64,000 bases of DNA, from assembly GCA_043228905.1 (NCBI GenBank), contig JBHGNT010000022.1:8990001-9054000 (forward strand), in the 5' to 3' direction. The stretch comes from Azolla caroliniana. Taxonomy: Eukaryota; Polypodiophyta. The notes beneath the pieces were generated by a model. It did not search any database. It was not told the origin of the DNA and saw only the letters and a program-made list of their open reading frames with translations. The translations under genes were made by a program, and so were the position numbers. Of the stretch, positions 55,243-64,000 are shown piece after piece. Position 1 is the stretch's first letter; every line of letters starts with the position of its first letter.

Positions 55243-55260
55243 TGGCGACCACGATTCCTG
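55243..55260 (+). promoter_or_regulatory. Primer binding site of element E (tRNA-Arg-like)
   Basis: TGGCGACCACGATTCCTG. The first ten bases are complementary to the CCA-bearing 3' end of tRNA-Arg(UCG); agreement beyond that is poor. Four bases separate it from the LTR. Confidence 0.65.
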
Positions 55261-55289
55261 CTTTCTCGCAGCGAACGACGGCTTAATGG

Positions 55290-58200
55290 ATGACGAGACC
55301 AACGCACGACCTGGTTACAGACCGAGCTCGACGCCTCGCCGAACGGCAAAGACGGCGTGAGACTTTCTAGCAAGCAGCGCACGAAATTCGCTCGGATCGT
55401 TCGTTCTCCAACGAGATCCGGAGAGTCGCGGAGGAATCTCTTCGGTTACAGCAAACTCGCGACCAGGACGGCGGAAGCGGTCTAAGTAGTCTCCGGGAAA
55501 CCGAACGCCTCCTCGAGGCGCTGGCAAGCGGAGAAAACGAGGCAGAAGCCTTTTCAGCCTACGAATCGGATTCCGAAGGGGGATACAGCGTGCACACGAA
55601 CTACCGGAGCAGCAACGATACCCCCGGCGGCCAGGAGGACGACGGGTCGGATACCGTGCCGACTCCAGAACCGGAACCGTTCGACCAGGGCTATCCGGAA
55701 CCGCAAACGGAAGCCGTCAACCCACCAACACCGGAAGTGGAAGAAGCAAAGCCACCGACACCAACGAAAGAGCCGGCGAAGGTACCGGAAGAAGAGCCGG
55801 TGAAGGAACCGGAAAAAGAACCGGAAGAGGAACCGGAAAAAGCACCGGCAAAAGAACCGGAAGTGGAACCGGAGAGAAAACCGGAAAGATATCAACAAAC
55901 GCCACTAAACCGCGGCCTAATACTGGACGACGACATGCCGTTCCAATACTCAAAGTATCGCGATGATCCGGACGCGGAAGCGCATGTTCATGCCTTCGAG
56001 CAGACATGGGAAGCAAATCACGCGTCCCAGCGACTGACACCGGAGGAAGAAGAACGCTCGAAGATAGCGGAATTCGGGGTCACGTTGGAAGGACCAGCGG
56101 CACGATGGCGGCGGACGCAGGACCCGACGACCATCACAACCTTTGCAGAATTAAAAGCAAAATTCTTGCATTTTTTCCACAAGGAGGTCGACCAGACGAC
56201 AATGGTGGGCCTGTTTTATACGATCCGACAGGAGGCAGGGGAAAGCATTCCCCAATTCGTCATCCGTTTCCAACGAATGCATAGCCAGCTTGCCCGTGCA
56301 CCCCCGGAGGAGGAATTACGGACGATATTTTTAAACGCACTCCGGGAACCGTTACGCACGGTGTGTACGGTGATCGACTTTCGAGGAAGCACCATTGACC
56401 AGGTCATTGACCGGGTCAGAGAAATGGAAAAGTCAAGCTCATGGCTTACACTGGGAGCACTGCAACGGGCGTTACCCACCGATGAAGATCTCCGGTTCCG
56501 GCAGGCAATTCAATGCACGATCTGCTTGAATGCCGGACACTCGGCAGTGGAGTGCACCATGCGAACCCAGTGTGTGATTTGTCAATCCAAGAGTCATACA
56601 ACGGACCGGTGCGAGTATAACCTGTTAAACCGACAAGCACCACCCGTCCGACGGATCGAGCCAAGAAGCAGCCGAGACGAAGATGAAGATCGTTGGCAAA
56701 GAATGAACCGGTACCGACCGGCACAGGATGTCCGGTACGGAGACAGACAAGAGAATGATGGCCGGTACGGGGATCAGCATGATAACTACGACCGGTATGA
56801 GCGATCGGACCGTTATCGGGAGTCCAACAGACGACACGAGCAATACGACAGAGACCATTCCCCTGGTTACCGAAGGCACCAGGAGGACTACGGCCGATGT
56901 TACGATCCACCACGACAGGACTACCGAAATAAAAATAAGAATAATAAGAAACGTAATTTCAAGAAAGGTGGTCACACTAGGGACCCGGAACATGGAACCC
57001 CAAGGAGCCAACCGGCACAGAACGCACCACTCACTACGGGACCGACTCCGGCTACCAGCAATGCTGAATCCAACAATACCCGTAAAGAGTACTGCTACTA
57101 CTGCAGGCAGGAAGGCCACTACAGTAACCAGTGCCCGGCAAAGAGCTACGATAAACGACCAGCAGTTAATATGGTGGTTCCGGAAGTGGCGGATGTACAA
57201 CAAGTAACCACACGGTCGAAAGGCATGGCCAAAGAGTGGGAAACACAAGAGGCCATACGAAAACAGGCGACGGAATGGGTGAAGGAAGCCAATGAAAGGA
57301 ACGTCGCGGACGCGGAACGGCAAAAGGCGAATACCATAGGGAGTGCCGGCGGTAGCCCCGCAGAAAACGAGACATGGCAAGCACTGCAAGAATGTCAGAT
57401 CACGTTGCCATTAGGAAGAGTCTTGCAGCTCGTACCGCGATTTACGGAAGGACTAAAAACGGTCATGACAGACGGTATAGCCCCACTGGCACCAGTCCTC
57501 TTCTCGAATCCGGAGGAGGGACCGACGGTGGTGGACACTAGTAGTCCGGTGATTACAGCTATTGTCAAAGGGCACGAACTTCCCGGCACAGTAATCGATG
57601 GAGGTTCCGGGGTGAACGTAATAAGCCTCCGCACGTGTGATGCCTTGGGTATACATGAATGGGAGCCATGTCCATTCTGGCTACGGATGGCGGATACGAG
57701 CTCTGTACGGCCGACGGGCTTAATACGGAAATTGGAGGTCACCATAGGAGGTCACACATTTCACATCTCGGCTGTAGTGCTGCAGCTACAGGCGCAAGGC
57801 GCGTACCCACTGTTGCTGGGCAGACCATGGTTGAAAACAGCACACATCAAGCAAAATTGGCGGAAAAATATGATTACCTTCCGGCGCGGAAAAGCCAAGG
57901 TCCGGGTATCGACACAACCACGGACGAGCAACGGTAAGGAATGCACACCGCTGTATGCGGAATGCGTGAACATGCTTGAAGGGTTGGCAGACGACGAAGA
58001 AGCCCAGTACTTGGAGGAACACCCGAAGATCGTACCACTCTTCGAGATTGACGTAGCTGAAGCCGTAGCGCCATACTTGCCGCAACGGGACGAAACCGAA
58101 GCCGAACCAGACAAAGATTCGATTCGGGAATTACGGCAAGCACAGGAAGCGTTGGAACGGGAAATGGCCATTTCCCAACGGGTAAAAACATCCCAGCTCG

Positions 58201-58802
58201 ACGAAGTGAACCTAGGAAGCAAGGACGAATCAAAGCCGGTACACATCGCCAAAGAAATGAAGCCGGAAGATAAAGCGGCGATGATCAAACTTCTCACGGA
58301 GTTTCGCGACGTATTCGCCTGGTCATATGAAGACATGCGAGGGCTGGACCCTCAATTATATCAGCATCAGATCCACTTAGGCAAGGACGCGAAACCAGTG
58401 GCGCAAAGACGTTACCGAATGAACCCCAACTACGCCGCCAAAGTGAAGGAGGAAATTGACAAACTCCTAAGAGTGGGCTTCATCCGGCCGGTAAAGAAAG
58501 CGACGTGGCTGAGCCCCATCGTCGTCGTCCCAAAGAAGAACGGTAAAATCCGCGTGTGTGTAGATTACAGGAAACTAAATGCAGCCACAATTACAGATGC
58601 ATTCCCTCTTCCGTTCACTGATGGAGTACTGGATGCCGTCGCCGGCCATGAAGTTTATAGCTTTTTAGACGGGTTCAGCGGATACAATCAAATCCGGATG
58701 CACCCTGACGACCAGGAGAAGACAACGTTCGTCACCGAATGGGGGGTGTTTGTGGCCGTAGTAATGATGTTCGGACTAAAAACGGCACCAACAACTTTCT
58801 AG
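55290..58802 (+). CDS. Element E gag, protease and first part of RT
   Basis: The long open frame starts at 55371 after a TAG (55368-55370); in the same frame an ATG lies at 55290, the probable real start (MTRPTHDLVTDRARR). A Glu/Pro-rich KEPEKEPEEEP segment precedes the gag core (FEQTWEANHASQRLT, AARWRRTQDP, FLHFFHKEVDQ, GESIPQFVIRFQRMH). Three CCHC knuckles follow: CTICLNAGHSAVEC, CVICQSKSHTTDRC and CYYCRQEGHYSNQC. The protease site is VIDGGSGVNVISLRT. RT begins with GLDPQLYQHQIHL and continues through WLSPIVVVPKKNGKIRVCVD YRKLN and FSGYNQIRMHP to GLKTAPTTF, where TAG TGA interrupts at 58800-58805 in the middle of the conserved TFQR block. Confidence 0.88.
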
Positions 58803-58805
58803 TGA

Positions 58806-61160
58806 ATCATCATGGAGATCTTCGGCGAATACATTCCAGCCTTCATGCAGGTTTTCCTGGATGACTTTGCAGTCTATAGCCGGGAAAAAGACCATTTACA
58901 GCACCTACGGTTATGCCTCGAAAAGTGTAGGTTATACCGGCTAAGCTTAAACCCAGCAAAATGCATCTTTGGGGTTTCAAGTGGAATATTACTGGGACAC
59001 ATTGTAAGTAAGGAGGGCATTGCGGTCGACCCGGACAAAGTAAACGCGATACTAGGGGCACCAGCGCCGAAAACGGCCAAAGCACTAAGCCGATTCTTAG
59101 GACAGATCCGGTGGCACAGCCGGATGCTCCGTCACTTGGCTGACTTGGCTACACCATTACACACCGCGGTACATCGGACACCGTTCCAATGGACGTATAC
59201 GGAGGATAAGGCATACAATGCCCTGAAGGTACTTTTGTCGCAAGCACCCGTCGTGCAGCCTCCGGATTGGAGCAAGGAATTTCATGTGTTCGTTGACGCT
59301 TCCGACATCGCTATCGGCAGCGCCTTAATGCAACTTACGGAGCCTAAATGGTACCGGCCGGTATATTACGCCAGCCGGAAGCTGTCCCAAGCGGAGAAGA
59401 ACTATTCGACGACGGAACGGGAGGCCCTAGGCATGACCTACAGTGTAACAAAGTTTCGTCATTACCTATTGGGAAGGAAGTTCTCCTTTCATGTGGATCA
59501 CTCGGCGCTCCTGTACTTAGTGTCCAAGGCGTCCCTGACCGGTAAGTTGGCCCGTTGGACCTTGCTGTTGCAGGAGTTCGAATTCAAGATCTTCCACCGG
59601 CCCGGTATCCAGCATGCCGTAGCATACTACCTGAGCCGGTTAGAGTCCGGAGAATCAGGCGACGGAGTATCGGATGAATTCCCGGACGCAGAGTTATTCC
59701 GTATCACCCCGGAAACGGCAGCGGACGACACGGTGGCATCAGAAGATAGGTGGCTGACAAACATGCACCAGTTCCTAAGCACGAGCCTGCCACCGGAGGA
59801 AATGAACCGGGACGAGAGGAAACGACTGGCGGTGCAGAGCCGCAATTTCTGTCTGTTACGGGGCACTCTCTACCACAAGGGAGCAGATGGAATATGGAGA
59901 CGGGTAGTCCGTAGTGACGAGAAACAAGTAATCTTACGGGAAGCACACTGTGGGGTTGCCGGAGGACACTATGCCGGGGAAGCGACGGCAAGGAAAGTAT
60001 GGCAGAGCGGCTTATGGTGGCCCACGACGTTAAAAGATGCCGTCAAGTATGCTAAGGAATGTGACCTATGCCAACGAATGGGCCAGCCTACGGAGCAAGC
60101 ACAGATGCCACACCAACCGATACTTCCACTAGAGCCATTCCAGAAGTGGGGGTTGGATTTTGTCGGACCGTTCAAGCCACCGGCAATGAGAACGGGTAAT
60201 CGTTATGTCATCGTGGCAACAGATTATTGCACTAAATGGGTGGAGGCTAAGGCCTTGAGAGACAACACCGCGTCATCCACAGCAAAATTCCTGTACGAAA
60301 ACATTTGGTGCCGATATGGATGTCCGATTGAATTAATCAGCGACCAAGGAGGGCACTTCCTCGGCCAGGTAGTTGAAAGCTTAACAACGTTCTATGCCGT
60401 GGTCCATAAACGGAGCACACCGTACTACCCACAAGCAAACGGGTTAGCAGAGTCAACCAACAAAACGCTCCAGAACATTCTCCGCAAAATCGTCAATGAA
60501 AACCGGACGGACTGGGATACAAAGCTCCATAGCGCGCTATGGGCGTACCGAACGACATACAAAACAAGTATCCGGACAACGCCGTTCCGGTTAGCGTTCG
60601 GCTTAGAGGCGGTCATGCCGGTGGAATTTCAGGTACCAAGCTTACGGATCCAACTACGGGAACGGCTGAATGAAAAGGAGTCGGAGGAAATGCGGCTAGC
60701 AGCACTATGCGAACTGGAGGAGCAACGGCTGGCCAACATCCTACACATGGAACTGGAGCAACGACGACGGAAAGCGTTCGTTGACCGTCACCGGAAAGGT
60801 AATGAAAAGATGTTCGAAATCGGAAAGCCGGTGCTAGTATTCCAAACGAGGATGGGCAAGATGCCGGGTAAACTCCGGTTTAGATGGACAGGCCCGTATT
60901 GGCTGACACGGGAATACAACGGGTCCTATCAGTTAGGGACAGTTGCCGGTGAAGTGCTAGGCAAGTGGGTCAACGGATTTAGACTAAAGCCCTATAAAGG
61001 ACCGATGCCAAATAACCCGTTTATGCAGCCCACCGGCACTATACCGGGAACGGTACGGATGGAAGAAAAAGACGACGGGGAACCCGTAGCAGAGGCGAAG
61101 GAAGACACGGCAACCCGTAAGGAAAACGGTAAGGGTCCGAAGGGACCTACGGATGTGTAA
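58806..61160 (+). CDS. Element E RT (second part), RNase H and integrase
   Basis: Same frame as the upstream ORF, separated only by the two stop codons. RT resumes at IIMEIFGEYIPAFMQVFLDDFAVYS with the catalytic DD. RNase H has FVDASDIAIGSAL, STTEREALGMTYSV and VDHSALLYLV. The integrase zinc module reads HCGVAGGHYAGEA...CDLCQR. The core has VATDYCTKWVEA, LISDQGGHFLG and YYPQANGLAESTNKTL with the DDE triad intact. A GPY/F module (FRWTGPYWLTREYNGSYQL) follows. No chromodomain is seen. The frame ends TAA at 61158-61160. Apart from the stops in the first part this half looks undamaged. Confidence 0.92.
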   Translation: MIMEIFGEYIPAFMQVFLDDFAVYSREKDHLQHLRLCLEKCRLYRLSLNPAKCIFGVSSGILLGHIVSKEGIAVDPDKVNAILGAPAPKTAKALSRFLGQIRWHSRMLRHLADLATPLHTAVHRTPFQWTYTEDKAYNALKVLLSQAPVVQPPDWSKEFHVFVDASDIAIGSALMQLTEPKWYRPVYYASRKLSQAEKNYSTTEREALGMTYSVTKFRHYLLGRKFSFHVDHSALLYLVSKASLTGKLARWTLLLQEFEFKIFHRPGIQHAVAYYLSRLESGESGDGVSDEFPDAELFRITPETAADDTVASEDRWLTNMHQFLSTSLPPEEMNRDERKRLAVQSRNFCLLRGTLYHKGADGIWRRVVRSDEKQVILREAHCGVAGGHYAGEATARKVWQSGLWWPTTLKDAVKYAKECDLCQRMGQPTEQAQMPHQPILPLEPFQKWGLDFVGPFKPPAMRTGNRYVIVATDYCTKWVEAKALRDNTASSTAKFLYENIWCRYGCPIELISDQGGHFLGQVVESLTTFYAVVHKRSTPYYPQANGLAESTNKTLQNILRKIVNENRTDWDTKLHSALWAYRTTYKTSIRTTPFRLAFGLEAVMPVEFQVPSLRIQLRERLNEKESEEMRLAALCELEEQRLANILHMELEQRRRKAFVDRHRKGNEKMFEIGKPVLVFQTRMGKMPGKLRFRWTGPYWLTREYNGSYQLGTVAGEVLGKWVNGFRLKPYKGPMPNNPFMQPTGTIPGTVRMEEKDDGEPVAEAKEDTATRKENGKGPKGPTDV

Positions 61161-61262
61161 GATCACATACTGTCATTTATAATAATAAAAAAAAAAAAGA
61201 AAAAAGAAGAGAAATCATTAAAAATCAAGGTATGAACGGACGTGAAAGCAAGGAGCGAAAAG

Positions 61263-61539
61263 GTACGTAGTGGGCATTTAAGAGCCGCCACATTACTTAA
61301 TACTAAATTGGTACACGACGTGCGCATGCTCGAAAAAGGCGCCAAGACGCACAGAGAAAAAGCAGAACGCATGGAGACCTTTTCATTTCGCGAGCCAAGA
61401 AGCACAGAAGCACCAAGGCGGTGGAAGCTTAGCAAACGCGAACCTGCACTCAGAGAACCCCCACGTTCGGAACTCTCTCTCTCTCGCTCTCACTCTCATC
61501 ACCACTCTACCTCGCCATCTTTCCTCGACCTCGAAGCAG
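61263..61539 (+). other. Candidate intron in front of the element E extra ORF
   Basis: A strong donor AG|GTACGT (gt at 61263) lies 31 bases after an ATG at 61232. A long pyrimidine tract (61479-61533) ends in GCAG (61536-61539), two bases before the ATG at 61542. Removing 61263-61539 joins MNGRESKERK through a Gly/Asp codon to MDPQ in frame. This is inference from splice signals only. Confidence 0.4.
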
Positions 61540-64000
61540 ACATGGACCCACAAACGCTGTCGGAAGCGGCCAGGAAATGGCTCAGGCAACACGGACTGGA
61601 TGGGTTCTTGACCATCATGGAGGCATCACCGCACAAAGAAGCCGACCGGGTCATCAAGGAGCTCAACACAGAAGTCATCACCGAGGAAGCGATCCGTGCG
61701 CTAACAGGCCTTCCGGAGGGAGGTATTTTTCAGATCGATAACCCAACCTCGGAGCAACTCATCCGATATTTCGGTGAGTACTCTCTAGCCGGCAAAGGCT
61801 ATCGAACGCAGGGCGGCGAAGATCCGCTATTCAGGGAGATAGCTCGAGTGCTCCATGAGTACGGCCACGTGTACCCCCGACCCCCTGTCATGCCAAAAAA
61901 TCGGGCAGGGATGATCATAGCCACCTATGAAGGGATCAAGGTGGATTGGCCGGTGTTGATTGCAGACGGTTTGTGCGCGGCAATCGACACGGTACGAGGA
62001 AAGGACGGCAATGAGGGCCGGAAGCTGTGGCATGCCGTAGCTCAGTGGATAACATTGCTCGCGCCGCCGGTCGAGACCGTCCAGCCAAAGAAGCGGCCAA
62101 GATTATCGGAAGGAAGCACCTCGAAACCCGCGTCCAAACGACAGCAGCTGCTGGCGTCGAAGGCAACGAAAGGGAAGAAACGGCTCCCAAAACCGGAGGA
62201 GGTGTCACCGGTCCGACCCGTTAAGATAACCATACGGCGACCGGGACAGAAGGAACCGGAACCCTTGACGGCACAGATACATGCCGTTACCCAGGAAGAG
62301 GAAACAGAGGAGCCAGTAGAGCACCTCCAACGACGGTCAAGAAGTAGGACCGCCGGGACAGCGGGGGAGCGTTCGTACCCGCAAAAGGAAGAAACACCCC
62401 CAACTCAACCTGAGCAAACCACAAGGGAGGAACCGGAACCAGTGCGTATAGAACCAGCCTTGTCGACTTCTATACAAGAAGTCATTCCAACGGCTCCGGA
62501 GACGGCGAGAACCGGAACTCAACAGCCGGCGAGCCCAGCCAGCACACACAGCGGCCAAGGAGTAGAACCAGAACGGCAGATACAGGCACTCAGGCCAGAC
62601 AATTCCACAGTGAACGAGCCGACCCGACCAGTACAGCAGCAAGGCACCAGTAGCATGTGGCTACGGTGGGTAGGCGAGCAGATCGCCGGAGCGGTCGAGT
62701 ACATAGAGGCGGAGGAGAGAGCGCACCACGAACGGTTGCTCGTCACAACCGTAGATCTAGAGACGGCCCGGTCCAGAATCCGGAGCCTTGAACAAGACTT
62801 GGACAGGGTCACAAGGGAAATGACTCAATTGGCTTTGACAACACAAGTCCAAGCATCGGTGACTCCGGGCAATGTACAGAATAAAGCGTCAGATCAACCT
62901 GTACATAGCAATCAGACCCCGGCAACGGAAACCGTTCCGGAGAGAAATGCGGCACAAGCCCAAGAGCTTGCGGACTTAAAGGATGAGCTAGCTGCCCAAG
63001 AAGCGCTGAGGAGCCGCGAAAGAGAGTTGAAGACGGCAGCGGAGGCAGAACTCAAAAAGACTGTTGAGAATCTACGCCGGGCCGAGGAGAGCTTACGAAA
63101 AGGCCACCAAGCGTACGACCGGCTCAAGGAGGAAAAGGAGAAAATGCTGCAAGAGAAGGACAGGCTCTGGAGAAACGCCGAAACAGAAGTAGAGCGCCTG
63201 AAAGAGGAACTCCGGCAGCTAAAGGACCGGGAGGACCGGAACCATCGCCAGATCAACGGCAAGCTCAAACAAAAAACGGAGGAATTTGAGCACTTGCACC
63301 GGGAGTATAAACGGTTGCAAACGGAGCACAAGGAACGGACGGATGAGCTCCGACAAGCAGTTGATCGGACCGCAACGGCATACGCTAATGAACAAGCGGA
63401 AACCAGAAGACGGTTGGAAGAGGCGGAGAAGGTTCGGACAGAGCTCCTCAGGCAACAGCATGCGGAAAGAGAAAGAGCGGCGGAGGTACTGCAGAGGCTG
63501 CAGACAACATATCAAGGGCAGCTGACGCGCTACAGAGAGCAGGCGGAGGATACGGCTAATCTCATCAAGCAGTTGAAGGAGGAACGACAAGTTGTGGAAA
63601 GTAGAGCGCAAATGGGAGCAAGTCACATCCAGGATATCATGCGGGCCTGGTTGAACCAGACCAAGAGCTTGATTGACAACGGTTCCGTCAAATGGTGGAC
63701 CAAGTGGGCCCCGAACGCGGCGGAACTCCAATTGCTCCGGGCCGACGTAGAGAACCGGCGGAAGGAGGGAGATGATTGCTATATGCTGACTTCCGAAGAC
63801 TTCACCGGCATAAGAGATGCGCTGGCCGAAGACTTTTAAGCCTTGGCAGAGGACCAACTAGGGCAAGTCCGGCAACTTGTAGCTCAGCTGGACGATGACA
63901 GGCTAGAGGCGCAGATCCAGTTTGAAAGCTACGAGAGGTCCCGGATCCGGGAAGAGAAAGCACGAGAACCAGTAACGGTCAACCTCAGTGATGAGGAACC
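61326..64000 (+). CDS. Element E additional ORF after pol: plant-mobile-type domain plus long coiled coil (3' end outside window)
   Basis: Open from 61242, with ATG codons in frame at 61326, about 61371 and 61542; the last (MDPQTLSEAARKWLRQHGLDG) begins the conserved-looking part. From there about 190 residues look globular (EEAIRALTGLPEGGIF, DWPVLIADGLCAAIDTV, LWHAVAQWITLLAPP), resembling the domain found in extra ORFs of Athila/Tat elements. A Pro/Glu/Thr-rich linker with several basic clusters (KKRPRLSEG, KGKKRLPKP) follows. Then come about 350 residues of heptad-rich coiled coil (about 62700-63750). A TAA at 63837-63839 interrupts it, but the same frame continues open to the window end, with EDQLGQVRQLVAQL. 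No transmembrane segment is seen, so it is not an evident envelope protein. Its function is unknown. Confidence 0.75.

Larger units (their letters stand above)
54818..64000 (+). mobile_element. Ty3/gypsy element E (Tat-like), 5' LTR to extra ORF, runs off the window
   Basis: A 421-bp LTR (54818-55238, TGTTACCGG to AACACA) is followed four bases later by TGGCGACCAC, matching the 3' end of a plant tRNA-Arg(UCG). A gag-pol frame runs 55290-61160 and a further large ORF occupies 61326-64000; the 3' LTR is beyond the window. The protease site VIDGGSGVNV, RT FLDDF, RNase H before integrase, and an ORF after pol place it with the Athila/Tat branch of non-chromodomain gypsy elements, with Tat the better fit. 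It is far more GC-rich than the host DNA. It interrupts the integrase of element D at 54817. Confidence 0.88.

Noticed and set aside
57000-61000. Element E as an Athila env-bearing element
   Set aside because: The ORF after pol has coiled coils and no transmembrane or signal segment, so an envelope call is not supported.
1-64000. CRISPR arrays, rRNA or tRNA genes
   Set aside because: No regularly spaced identical short repeats of CRISPR type, no rRNA stretches, and no full tRNA cloverleaf; the only tRNA-like boxes are those of the candidate SINE.

Overview
This is a land-plant nuclear window. The host genes are spliced and AT-rich with plant-type orthologues: LSM2, a land-plant sn-2 glycerol-3-phosphate acyltransferase, CPSF160, and a small plant-specific protein. 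The rest is mostly LTR retrotransposons, LINE fragments, minisatellites and long CT/GA microsatellites. I cannot name the species. The host proteins look diverged from the angiosperm versions I know, and the terminal Ty3/gypsy element has a tRNA-Arg-like primer site and an extra ORF. A non-model vascular plant such as a fern or lycophyte would fit, but that is inference.

Layout. 1-3600: AT-rich, with a dead LINE reverse-transcriptase fragment (minus). 3685-4152: LSM2 (+), three coding pieces, the first only the ATG. 4628-5551: a near-perfect 462-bp tandem duplication. 6660-21916: an old minus-strand Ty1/copia element (A) with diverged LTRs, PBS and polypurine tract at the expected ends. It is broken up by a 105-bp minisatellite insertion, a 28/84-bp minisatellite, a hAT-like transposase fragment with a 308-bp tandem duplication, and a young nearly intact Ty1/copia element (B, 13404-18724; 604-bp LTRs, perfect GTTTC target duplication). 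23633-25590: a two-exon GPAT gene (+). 26090-26760: LINE 3' end. 27320-28170: about 175-bp tandem repeats. 28557-41173: complete CPSF160 gene (+), 26 coding exons, 1459 aa, one intron with GC-AG ends. 43435-46610: minus-strand gene for a small plant-specific protein ending in a CaaX-like tetrapeptide, with a probable SINE in its intron. 48000-50669: AT-rich with no recognised gene. 50670-64000: a stack of insertions. A Tork-like copia LTR abuts a gypsy integrase fragment, which is interrupted by a copia element (D, +) whose LTR/primer-site region is tandemly duplicated, which is in turn interrupted in its integrase by a Ty3/gypsy element (E, +) that runs off the window.

How the genes relate. 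LSM2 (spliceosomal and decapping LSm rings) and CPSF160 (mRNA 3'-end cleavage and polyadenylation) are housekeeping RNA-processing genes. GPAT makes sn-2 acylglycerols for cutin or suberin. They are independent transcription units, not a cluster. The most unusual content is element E. It has three CCHC knuckles in gag, two adjacent stop codons at a conserved Gln-Arg in RT, and a large coiled-coil ORF after pol. That ORF is preceded by a plausible in-frame intron (61263-61539), suggesting it may be expressed from a spliced subgenomic RNA. Premature stops in D and E are nearly all of the kind produced by C-to-T change at plant methylation contexts.
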